DNA from: a virus
IMG/VR virus record: IMGVR_UViG_3300043015_000272
Coordinates: 1 to 28,705 of that record
Reading direction: 5' to 3' (one strand)
Length of the DNA stretch: 28,705 nt
Below, one piece after another: positions 8,317-15,743 of this stretch; the first letter of the stretch is position 1, and every line of letters starts with the position of its first letter. The notes beneath the pieces were generated by a model that worked only from the letters and a program-made list of their open reading frames with translations, was not told where the DNA came from and made no database searches. Position numbers and translations under genes: made by a program.

Positions 8317-9668
8317 TCAACAACGAGTTTGATATCTTCAATCTGGTCAGATGCACGATTAATTGGGCGTCTGTGTTCGACATACATGATATCACCGCTG
8401 TCCGGTTCTACTTCAGGATTGTTCAGAGTATCTACTGTACCAGTTGCAGAAGAAGAACCACCCGTCACTGTTTCTGCCGCTTGAATTGCGATAAATCCAG
8501 TGTTAATGTCTTGGTAATAGCGTAAAATTCTAGTTGCGGAATCGTAATCAATTACCTTTGCAGATGCACCAGAGGTACCACCTGTGATTGTTTCATCAGT
8601 TACAAATGTTCCACTTAAACCAGCGACGGCAAGAGTAATTGATTTTGTTGCAGACATAGTTACTGCAGTTGAAACTACACTAGTACCAAAGTTATAAGGA
8701 TCACGAACAAGACCAATTCTACGATAGTCGTTAGAAACTGGGAAGTCTCCAGAACCGTCATTGTACTCAAGTCTTACGTTGTTCATTACATAAAATCCAC
8801 CAAGTTCATGTACTGGATTAGATGAGTGTCCACCTTTTGGTGAAATTACTGCAGTCATCGCACCACCAGAACCAGAACCACCGGTAATAGAGATAGATGC
8901 TTGAGTATATCCTGTTCCTTCTGCGGTAATTGTTACTGCAGTGATAGCACCAGCGGAAACAGTTGCAGTTGCAGTTGCGCCTGTTCCATCACCTGTGATA
9001 GTGACGGTTGGAGCAGAACTATAACCAGAACCAGCGTTTGTAATGATGATATGACGAATTTCACCATCTACTGCCGCTTGCTGTGTATCCCATTGTTCTT
9101 TGTATGGTTGTCCAGCACCCGGATCGGAAGTGACATATTTAACTGGCATAAAGTCAGTTGATAAAAACTTCAGTGCATCAGAAGCAGAGATTGTGTACAT
9201 GTATTTCCACACATAACTATCTGCAGTTGTGATGTAACCAGTTGAAGTTCCTGTTGGTTTGGTTGTTGATGCAGTATTTCCATTATTAGAAATACATTTG
9301 TAAACATTATAGTCATCAGTCAATACATAGAATGAAGCACTAAATAATGAAGATGCTCCACTGTTTGATTGATTTGATGATGAGATATTATGTTCGTACT
9401 CATCATAAACTGTACCTGATGCCCAGTTTCTGCGAACTACTGCGTGAGTGATGTCAGATGAGGTTACACGTTTCATTGCAACCATATCGTCATATGCATT
9501 AAATGCTGTATCATCGTTGTCAGCAGGAGTAGGCGGTGCGGTATCATCGGTCCACGCCTGTGGTCTTCCGATGAACAAATAAGTGTTAGTTGCGGCAGTC
9601 TCACTAAATGCTTCCATGTATTGTTCAGCATTGTGAATCCGAAACTTGTTCGTAATGATAGCGGCCAT
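8310..9668 (-). CDS. gp8: Baseplate wedge protein gp8
   Basis: This 452-residue protein matches the T4 gp8 pattern: N-terminal IITNKFRIHNAEQYMEAFSE, YLFIGRPQAW near residue 31, VVRRNWASGTVYDEY near 77 (T4 gp8 has RRDW here), YNVYKCISNNGN near 120, DSYVWKYMYTI near 150, and a final GDIMYVEHRRPINR before DQIEDIKLVVEF. gp8 is a dimer in each baseplate wedge, contacting gp6, gp7 and gp10 in T4. It is longer than T4 gp8 (334 residues) because of inserted beta repeats: two G-x-GY units at about 205-275 and two ET(I/V)TGG-S units at about 358-412. Its own late promoter (TATAAATA, 9706-9699) and an AGAGAGG site precede the ATG. The order gp6, gp7-like, gp8 is the T4 order. Confidence 0.88.
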   Translation of the reverse strand: MAAIITNKFRIHNAEQYMEAFSETAATNTYLFIGRPQAWTDDTAPPTPADNDDTAFNAYDDMVAMKRVTSSDITHAVVRRNWASGTVYDEYEHNISSSNQSNSGASSLFSASFYVLTDDYNVYKCISNNGNTASTTKPTGTSTGYITTADSYVWKYMYTISASDALKFLSTDFMPVKYVTSDPGAGQPYKEQWDTQQAAVDGEIRHIIITNAGSGYSSAPTVTITGDGTGATATATVSAGAITAVTITAEGTGYTQASISITGGSGSGGAMTAVISPKGGHSSNPVHELGGFYVMNNVRLEYNDGSGDFPVSNDYRRIGLVRDPYNFGTSVVSTAVTMSATKSITLAVAGLSGTFVTDETITGGTSGASAKVIDYDSATRILRYYQDINTGFIAIQAAETVTGGSSSATGTVDTLNNPEVEPDSGDIMYVEHRRPINRASDQIEDIKLVVEF

Positions 9669-9698
9669 TTTATTCCTCTCTAAGTTAATCTATTACTA

Positions 9699-9706
9699 TA
9701 TTTATA
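9699..9706 (-). promoter_or_regulatory. T4-type late promoter element upstream of gp8
   Basis: Leftward strand reads TATAAATA exactly, the T4 late -10 consensus (positions -13 to -6). It lies in the 45-base gap between the gp7-position gene and gp8. Predicted start near 9693 gives a 25-base leader holding the gp8 Shine-Dalgarno. Recognition by gp55/gp33/gp45 homologues is known for T4 and inferred here; those genes are not in the window. Confidence 0.75.
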
Positions 9707-9713
9707 ACAGTTT

Positions 9714-12704
9714 TTAACTGTCTCTCAAGAAGATTTCACTATCAAACGTGAAATCCGTCTTACGCCCTGGATAATTTACCAAGTCATCTATAACTAAGTT
9801 ACCTATGTTCTGAATTTGAGTATTCGCATAAGTATCCCAGTAGTTATTATTTGCTGTGTTCGTGCCAGTATAATTACTGGTCATGATAGAACTATTATAG
9901 GTATCTCTATAAATTCTACCTCCACGGTCAACGCTTCTAAATCCTATTAATTCTGGAATAATCTTGTCTCCAGTTTCTAATAAAATATCTTCTCCATCTT
10001 CTTTTGTTACTCTTCTATCATCTGCATATGGTGGCATAAGGAACTTGAACCTATCAATTGAGTATCCTGTTGTTCCTAGTTTTGCGCTTCCAAAACTTTC
10101 GTGTAACATAGTATCTTCTAGTCCAAGTGATGCAATTAAATGCAACTTGGATGAAGTAACAACTTTTAAATCATCTACACTTGTAATAGTTGGTAGATAT
10201 AAAGTTACTACTTGTTGTGCCACACTTGCGATACGCGAAAGTTGCTTGTATATTTCAATCTGATGTTTAACACTCGTATTCATCGTTAAATCATTTACGA
10301 GTGCTTCAAATGTATGTATAAGCACAGTAATATCCGGAGTTTCGGAAGTCTTGTTATGCTGATTACCACCCAAAGTAGGAATGTTCGGTGCAGTAGGTAT
10401 CTCAACAATCGCTTCAAGTACTCCACCCCCTCTGATATACAGTACGACCTGTTTCAGTAGATTTATTGTAGCATCTATATTCGCCATTGGTGTTCTAAAT
10501 CTTGGGAATATTAAAGTTGGACTTAATCCGAATCCAGGTTCTGTTCCGTGAATATACTCTTCACCTCGTAGATAATTTTTACCTTTATTGGACAATGTTT
10601 CAAAACTATCTTCCGCCAAAAGATAAGTTCCATCTTCTTTCATTAATCTTGTAGGGAACAATGTTGCTTGCGCCACCTCAAAGAATATTTCCAGTTCAAG
10701 TTTTTGAAGATGCGGCGTTGTTAATGTTTGTAATATAATTTCATTCAACAACTTAATTTGTTTAAATCTAGGTGTTGCTGAGTTTAATCTAAAGTCACTT
10801 CCTCCAAATACTCTTGCTCGGACTGAAGTTGAAATTGAAACTTCACCAAATAAAGCAAGACCAACTGGATGAAGAATTCTCTTAACCGCATCTCTCCATA
10901 CGTTAATTGAGTTACCAACTTTGACAACATAAGAAAAGTCTTGATAATATAAACTATCTTGAATTTTTTTAGAACTTTCAGAGATACGCCCATCTGCTCC
11001 AAATAGAACACCTTCACTTCGCGAAACGGTTCCTGTTATTGGATGAATAATTGCTGGATCACAATCATGTATTATTGCTTCTGCTCCTGACACCGCACCA
11101 ACAACTCGTATGCGTCCTCTATTCGATGCAAAATTATCAGTAGATGTGGTTGTTCTAATATTATATAAATTACGAGTATTATCAAAAGATACAATAGTAC
11201 CAGAAGACAAAACATCATTTTCATCTAATAAACAACTTCCATCTTCCAATAAAATCTCATCACCATCTTCGGCGAGAATTCTACCGTGTCTTTCGTTTAT
11301 TGTTTCTCCTGGTTGGAATGTTCCAACAATATTCTTTAATAATGCAAGTTGTCTAGGTGTCACTAAAGGCGCAGAAAAATATCCACTACCTAAGTTTGTT
11401 CTCTGCACACCTGAAATTCTACCAATTCCCGTTGACGTTGCATAAATCTCAGCACCAGTACCATTTGTATCATCAACTTCAACAGTTGGTAGTGCTTGAT
11501 AGTTGGAACCAGTATTAACAATTCTAATATCTTGTATAACACCATCATGATCCGCATCTTCAGGTACAATGTGATTACCATCTTCTAACAATACTTTATC
11601 AACACCACCCTCAGTGACAATTCTTCTAAAGTCCCCAACGAGAATTTTATCTCCGGTTTCAAGTAGAATAGCATCACTTTCACCAGATTCCAATACCAAT
11701 TGTCTTTCAATTCTATTGACATAGGCAACAGAAGAAGTTCCTAAACCTGTATTAGAATATACAATAGCATCTTGTAGTTGATAATCTTTACCGCCGTTTT
11801 CAATAATAAATCCATCAACGCCACCTTTACCTATAGTGGTAATATCAAATTGAGCACCGTTACCAATATCTTCACTTATAATATTATCACCAGTCTCGGT
11901 TAAAATATTATCTCCATCTACCTCTTTAACTATAAATGGAGTTAAGTTTTTTGTGACTAGTGGGTCACTAGGTACATAATATGTACCATCATTCGTAATA
12001 GTAATGTCAGTAATAATCTCATCAACAATAGCAGTGACAACTTGACCAGATACGGAATCCGTTACTGTAACAATCTCACCGGCAACAAACTGTCCACTCA
12101 CAGAATTTTCAGTTAATACTAGTTGATAAATTTCATCATCACCTACAGCGAAAGCAATAAAGTTCTCAACAAGACCTGTTGCTAAGTTAACATTAGGTTG
12201 TAGTGGTTTGTTTGCTTGTACAATAGTTTGACCAATAAGTAATCCGCTATCACCAACAACATTTTTAATGTTTAGAATTGTATCTGATGTAAAGTTACCA
12301 GCGGAAACTCGTAACATATCCTTTTTTGGATAATAGACTTCAACTTCTTCATTGAATAACATTCTGAATAATAGTATAAGCGACTTATCCGTGCCTTTAC
12401 TTTGATAAAAGTCTTTTACTCTTTTAAGAAATAATCTCTTATCATTAATAATATTATCTGGAATATCTACAAGATAATTTTTCTTAAAGTAAGAAACAAA
12501 AGAATCCACAGTTTTATCAATGTCACTATACAAATGTGCGTTTCTAGTACGCTCAATTGCATTACCTTCCAGTTCTAACCACTCATAGTATGCTTCTATA
12601 AAAGCAACAAACGTAGTGTGGTCAGATTGTACAAATTCAGGTAGTTGCTCAGACAATACTGCCGAGACGGTACCCTTTACTTCATCTGAATTAATATTTA
12701 ACAT
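9714..12704 (-). CDS. Baseplate wedge protein in the gp7 position (996 aa)
   Basis: The product lies between gp6 and gp8, where T4 encodes gp7 (1032 residues), and is of similar length. It is therefore the probable wedge organiser, although I do not recognise gp7 by motif. The N-terminal 135 residues are helical and conserved-looking (LPEFVQSDHTTFVAFIEAYY, then DDF-type FYQSKGTDKSLILLFRMLF). The centre (about 230-560) contains repeats of two kinds: N-x-G-x-x-Y beta units, and six copies of an acidic motif with cores such as ILLETGDKI, VLLEDGNHI and ILLEDGSCL at about residues 261-279, 338-358, 364-383, 477-497, 687-702 and 900-918. The region at about 575-680 and the helical stretch at 785-860 may be scaffolds. 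Start and gp6 stop overlap as TAATG, implying translational coupling. Confidence 0.7.
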   Translation of the reverse strand: MLNINSDEVKGTVSAVLSEQLPEFVQSDHTTFVAFIEAYYEWLELEGNAIERTRNAHLYSDIDKTVDSFVSYFKKNYLVDIPDNIINDKRLFLKRVKDFYQSKGTDKSLILLFRMLFNEEVEVYYPKKDMLRVSAGNFTSDTILNIKNVVGDSGLLIGQTIVQANKPLQPNVNLATGLVENFIAFAVGDDEIYQLVLTENSVSGQFVAGEIVTVTDSVSGQVVTAIVDEIITDITITNDGTYYVPSDPLVTKNLTPFIVKEVDGDNILTETGDNIISEDIGNGAQFDITTIGKGGVDGFIIENGGKDYQLQDAIVYSNTGLGTSSVAYVNRIERQLVLESGESDAILLETGDKILVGDFRRIVTEGGVDKVLLEDGNHIVPEDADHDGVIQDIRIVNTGSNYQALPTVEVDDTNGTGAEIYATSTGIGRISGVQRTNLGSGYFSAPLVTPRQLALLKNIVGTFQPGETINERHGRILAEDGDEILLEDGSCLLDENDVLSSGTIVSFDNTRNLYNIRTTTSTDNFASNRGRIRVVGAVSGAEAIIHDCDPAIIHPITGTVSRSEGVLFGADGRISESSKKIQDSLYYQDFSYVVKVGNSINVWRDAVKRILHPVGLALFGEVSISTSVRARVFGGSDFRLNSATPRFKQIKLLNEIILQTLTTPHLQKLELEIFFEVAQATLFPTRLMKEDGTYLLAEDSFETLSNKGKNYLRGEEYIHGTEPGFGLSPTLIFPRFRTPMANIDATINLLKQVVLYIRGGGVLEAIVEIPTAPNIPTLGGNQHNKTSETPDITVLIHTFEALVNDLTMNTSVKHQIEIYKQLSRIASVAQQVVTLYLPTITSVDDLKVVTSSKLHLIASLGLEDTMLHESFGSAKLGTTGYSIDRFKFLMPPYADDRRVTKEDGEDILLETGDKIIPELIGFRSVDRGGRIYRDTYNSSIMTSNYTGTNTANNNYWDTYANTQIQNIGNLVIDDLVNYPGRKTDFTFDSEIFLRDS

Positions 12705-14668
12705 TAGTAACTACTTCCACTACTTCCGCTACTTCCACTACTACTACTACTTACAACAGAGGATGCCGAACCAGAACCAGCAGAACCAACAACTCCAGTT
12801 CCACCAGTTTTACTTAATTCACTATTCGGTGTTGTGATATATTCAACACCAGCAGAGGATTCGCCAGTTGAGACTTTATCTACAATTGTGTTAACTGTAA
12901 TATCATCTTCACTAATAGACAAAAGAACATTTCTAACACTCACAATATCACTTGAGTTTAGAGTTATGTATATCTCAACTGTATTTGCATCCAAAGTTGT
13001 ATCAGAAATATTTAATTGGTCAATAATTAATTTACCAGTTGAATATTCTATTGTTCCTTGTTGACTGTTTACATAAACTCTTGTAGATGAACCTTCTTCA
13101 AGATAGTATGAACGAATATTTCCATTACCATCATCATCTAGATAAATTGTTTGTGTTCTACCAGATATATTAAATCCAGTTGACGATAAGTTAGTAGGTG
13201 AACCAGGTCCTTGAGTAAACAAAGGATTGTAGAAATTAATTGTGTATTTACTTTCTTGACCTATAATAGCATCAAAACTTCTCTGACACCTTACGGTTGT
13301 AATATTTGAAACAATACCAGGATCGGACCTATCAACAATATTACTAAATTTTGAAAATCTAAACACACTATCAAACTTTTTAAGTTCGTTGTTTTGATAA
13401 TCCATTACAGAAGTTCGAACTGCAGATGAAATATCAGTATAAGATGATGTTGTACTATTAGGATTCCAGTAAACATTAATAGTAGGAATAATATTAATAT
13501 AAACAGGATCAATAATTTCAGGTGTAATTGAAACCATAGTCTTCGATGATAAAATAGTGTTCTTAATCGCATCTTTGGTTGATGTGGTTAAAGTTCTACC
13601 TGTTCTAGGTTTAATTGACATGAATACTTTTCCATAAACAGGAGGATCATTATCTTCTCCACCCCATACTTGCATAGTATCTACGTTGTTATATAATTTA
13701 GGTAGAATGACTTTATAATCTTCTGCAGTAACCGCACGATTTTGTGCTGAGTAAAACTTAGGAGCATTGAATTTAATACTATCAATTGTCTCTCTAGGTC
13801 CACCATTCTCTGCAGAGATAACAGTAGTAATTGTAGCATTTGTAGAACCACCAACTGAAGATGACAGAGTAAAGTTTGATGCGCCATTTGCTTCTGCTTC
13901 ATTAGTCACAATATATTCTAGAATGATAATATTACCATCTTCTAATGCAGTACCCAAAACTCCATCACCGAATGATATTTCGTATGTTCCGTTTTCAACA
14001 GCATTTAAAAAATATACATTTGAAGTATTTTGTATATCTAAAATATTTTCCGCTTTAGTAAATGTTGTTACAGTTAAATCATTTAAACTATTTTGTACAC
14101 GAACGGAAAGTGTGGTGGAATCAAAACTCTCTTCAGGAATCAAAAATCTCTGTGTTTTGCTAGATGAATTCTTAGTATATAATAGTTGAAGTAGAGTTCC
14201 CTCTTTAATATCAATATTTGTAAAAGTATAAACACCTTCGGTAGGTACAATAGTTACATCTGCGGTTGTTACAAACTGATAGTTGATGTCCGATACACGA
14301 CTTCTAAAAACTGTACCTTTTGACATTGTTAATTGTGGAGGCGAACCAACAGGATTATTAATTGTGACGTTAATTCTAGCAGTTGCCGCTTGTGATGATG
14401 ATGGTGTATAACCAAGATGTTTAGCAAGAGAAACCACACTGTCTCGCTTAACTGCGCTATCTAAGAACATCTCATTCGAAACCATGTTGGCGTACACTGC
14501 GTTATAGTGAGTATTATATGATAATACATCTAGTAAAGTATTCATTGCTGAACCTTCAAAATTATAATCTTTGAAAGATTCCTGAGATGATAGATATGTT
14601 TTAAGATTTGCTTTAATATCAGCAAAATCTAATTCGGTTACCCTAAGTCTTTTTGTTGTATTTGCCAT
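12704..14668 (-). CDS. gp6: Baseplate wedge protein gp6 (baseplate_J type)
   Basis: This 654-residue protein (T4 gp6 is 660) has the family's N-terminal signature: TELDFADIKANLKTYLSSQ, FEGSAMNTLLDVLSYNTHYN, and SNEMFLDSAVKRDSVVSLAK followed by HLGYTPSS. A baseplate_J-like region follows, with YEISFGDGVLG near residue 235, NGASNFTL near 265, and RAVTAEDYKVILPKLY near 315. gp6 forms the continuous inner ring of the baseplate that links wedges, with gp53 and gp25. Its C-terminus ends in an unusual Gly/Ser run (about 618-654, ending SSGSSGSSGSSY) that is not part of the conserved fold and is encoded by tandem short DNA repeats. It follows gp25 by 3 bases and overlaps the next ATG as TAATG. Confidence 0.92.
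   Translation of the reverse strand: MANTTKRLRVTELDFADIKANLKTYLSSQESFKDYNFEGSAMNTLLDVLSYNTHYNAVYANMVSNEMFLDSAVKRDSVVSLAKHLGYTPSSSQAATARINVTINNPVGSPPQLTMSKGTVFRSRVSDINYQFVTTADVTIVPTEGVYTFTNIDIKEGTLLQLLYTKNSSSKTQRFLIPEESFDSTTLSVRVQNSLNDLTVTTFTKAENILDIQNTSNVYFLNAVENGTYEISFGDGVLGTALEDGNIIILEYIVTNEAEANGASNFTLSSSVGGSTNATITTVISAENGGPRETIDSIKFNAPKFYSAQNRAVTAEDYKVILPKLYNNVDTMQVWGGEDNDPPVYGKVFMSIKPRTGRTLTTSTKDAIKNTILSSKTMVSITPEIIDPVYINIIPTINVYWNPNSTTSSYTDISSAVRTSVMDYQNNELKKFDSVFRFSKFSNIVDRSDPGIVSNITTVRCQRSFDAIIGQESKYTINFYNPLFTQGPGSPTNLSSTGFNISGRTQTIYLDDDGNGNIRSYYLEEGSSTRVYVNSQQGTIEYSTGKLIIDQLNISDTTLDANTVEIYITLNSSDIVSVRNVLLSISEDDITVNTIVDKVSTGESSAGVEYITTPNSELSKTGGTGVVGSAGSGSASSVVSSSSSGSSGSSGSSY
12711..12762 (-). 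repeat. Short tandem repeats encoding the Ser/Gly tail of gp6
   Basis: The stretch is built from near-repeats of ACTTCC(A/G)CT and then ACT triplets (plus-strand reading). It encodes the C-terminal Ser/Gly run of gp6. Such repeats can change length by replication slippage in units that keep frame. Confidence 0.6.
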
Positions 14669-14671
14669 GAA

Positions 14672-15073
14672 TTATCGTGTCCTTGTGAGATATGTCTCAA
14701 ATATTTGTTCTTGTGTATGGTTAACTACATAAAAATATATTCTCACTTGATATTCATTGCTATCAGAATTGTCAAATACGTCAACCGCTGTCAATTTTAC
14801 TCTAGGTTCGTGATTTTGAATAACCTCATATATTGTCTTTTCAATCATTCGGCGGGTCATTGGAGTATTGTTTTCAAACAGTAGTTCCGCTATACCACAT
14901 CCTAAATAAGGTTGAAATGGTCTTTCAAAATGCCGAGTGTTAATTAACGCTCTCATAGACTGCTTTACTGCTTCAACATCAGATTTTTTCGCCACATCAT
15001 TAGTACTACTCAACTTTGTAAAATTAAAGTCTAAGTCTGTAAAATCTGCAGTCTGCCTTGTTATCGTTGCCAT
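14672..15073 (-). CDS. gp25: Baseplate wedge protein gp25 (GPW/gp25 family)
   Basis: This 133-residue protein (T4 gp25 is 132) carries the family features: a helical N-terminus, SMRALINTRHFERPFQPYLG at residues 39-58, and the conserved EPR at 89-91 (NHEPRVKLTAVDVF), then a two-strand C-terminus (YQVRIYFYVVNHTQE). gp25 joins gp6 and gp53 to form the core bundle that fixes sheath to baseplate; the old lysozyme label is not supported by structure. The ATG is 18 bases from the PAAR gene's stop. The gap contains GAGG and then an exact TATAAATA five bases before the ATG. The Shine-Dalgarno spacing is long (13 bases), so a leaderless transcript from that element is possible. gp6 follows after 3 bases. 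Confidence 0.93.
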   Translation of the reverse strand: MATITRQTADFTDLDFNFTKLSSTNDVAKKSDVEAVKQSMRALINTRHFERPFQPYLGCGIAELLFENNTPMTRRMIEKTIYEVIQNHEPRVKLTAVDVFDNSDSNEYQVRIYFYVVNHTQEQIFETYLTRTR

Positions 15074-15078
15074 AGAAC

Positions 15079-15086
15079 TATTTATA
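15079..15086 (-). promoter_or_regulatory. T4-type late promoter element 5 bases before gp25
   Basis: Leftward strand reads TATAAATA exactly, followed by GTTCT and the gp25 ATG. With the T4 late geometry (element at -13 to -6) the predicted +1 is the A of the ATG at 15073, implying a leaderless gp25 message. The element also sits between GAGG and the ATG, so it might instead just be spacer in a polycistronic message. Confidence 0.6.
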
Positions 15087-15091
15087 CCTCT

Positions 15092-15382
15092 TTATCCACC
15101 AGCAAATACATTAGATGATCCGGCGGCGACTGATGTACAACCACTCACACCATCACCTACTCTACCTGCACCTTTTCCATTTACTTTAACAGTAGATGAA
15201 CCAGATGCTATTGGTGCCGCGTGTGAGGGACATGGCGCACCAGGAAGCAAATGTCCTGTGTTTACATCTCCTTGGCGAGACCACGGAATGTTATTCACAA
15301 ACACATTAGGACTACCTACCGCTCTTGTCATACCTGAACAATGTGGTACGTCTGCATCACCTATTCTAGTTGCCGCTGGCAT
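15092..15382 (-). CDS. PAAR-domain spike-tip protein
   Basis: This 96-residue protein is a stand-alone PAAR protein, the sharp cone that caps the central spike of contractile tails (T4 gp5.4) and of type VI secretion VgrG. It has the typical internal repeat: RIGDADVPHCSG, then GSPNVFVNNIPWSRQGD (residues 23-39), GHLLPGAPC (43-51), and GSSTVKVNGKGAGRVGD (61-77) ending with GC-T. Likely metal ligands are among H14, H44, H54, C51 and C82; family members bind one metal ion with three His and one Cys. No C-terminal toxin is attached. It overlaps the upstream 69-residue gene by 17 bases and lies just ahead of gp25. It presumably sits on the tip of the gp5-like trimer encoded at 15744-16706. Confidence 0.92.
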   Translation of the reverse strand: MPAATRIGDADVPHCSGMTRAVGSPNVFVNNIPWSRQGDVNTGHLLPGAPCPSHAAPIASGSSTVKVNGKGAGRVGDGVSGCTSVAAGSSNVFAGG

Positions 15383-15575
15383 TTCGTTCTCTCCCCATCA
15401 ACTCTCTGAGTTTACTATTGTACTGTGCAATAATATGATGTTGTTCGTCTGTGTGAGGTTCTGGTGGATACTCAGGTTCAAATCTAATTAGATTATCAAA
15501 ACCGAGCGGAATATCTTCATACTTATTATATGTGTGTACTACTCCATTAATAAGAACGCAAAATATTCCTGTCAT
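15366..15575 (-). CDS. Small conserved-looking baseplate-operon protein (69 aa)
   Basis: The sequence (GIFCVLINGVVHTYNKYED, then FDNLIRFEPEYPPEPHTDEQ, then a C-terminal helix HHIIAQYNSKLRELMGRE) has no membrane segment and no recognised motif. The Pro/Glu-rich middle separates a small beta-rich N-terminus from a helix, which suits a small adaptor. It starts immediately after the stop of the 50-residue gene (TAGATG) and overlaps the PAAR gene by 17 bases, so translation is likely coupled at both ends. The position between spike and PAAR tip suggests a spike-assembly or PAAR-loading role. That is inference from context only. Confidence 0.6.
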   Translation of the reverse strand: MTGIFCVLINGVVHTYNKYEDIPLGFDNLIRFEPEYPPEPHTDEQHHIIAQYNSKLRELMGRERNASGN

Positions 15576-15728
15576 CTATCTACCTTGTCCTCTGTATTTC
15601 TTAAAATTGCGTTTTTTATCTTTATTCATAGAAGCAAATTTAACCATAGACATTCTACCACTTGTTGATGTTTTCTTTGGATTACTTTCATGAATATATG
15701 TTCCAATGCTTGCTTTTACTTTTGCCAT
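15576..15728 (-). CDS. 50-residue basic protein between gp5 and the PAAR genes
   Basis: This short gene translates as MAKVKASIGTYIHESNPKK, then TSTSGRMSMVKFASMNKDKK, then RNFKKYRGQGR. About a third of the residues are Lys or Arg. It is supported by a good Shine-Dalgarno (GGAGAGATAAA before the ATG), a 15-base gap from the gp5 stop, and a stop that abuts the next ATG. The composition suggests nucleic-acid binding or an extended, ordered-on-binding virion peptide. The VKFASMNKDKKRNFKKYRGQ block looks conserved in style, but I cannot name a family. It is easily missed by length cut-offs. Confidence 0.65.
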   Translation of the reverse strand: MAKVKASIGTYIHESNPKKTSTSGRMSMVKFASMNKDKKRNFKKYRGQGR

Positions 15729-15743
15729 TTTATCTCTCCATTA

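Noticed and set aside
13767-14189. A 140-codon rightward frame inside gp6
   Set aside because: Shadow of gp6, which has a strong family match in the opposite strand.
14937-15491. A 184-codon rightward frame across gp25, PAAR and the 69-residue gene
   Set aside because: It runs antisense to three well-supported genes and has no Shine-Dalgarno or recognisable protein features.
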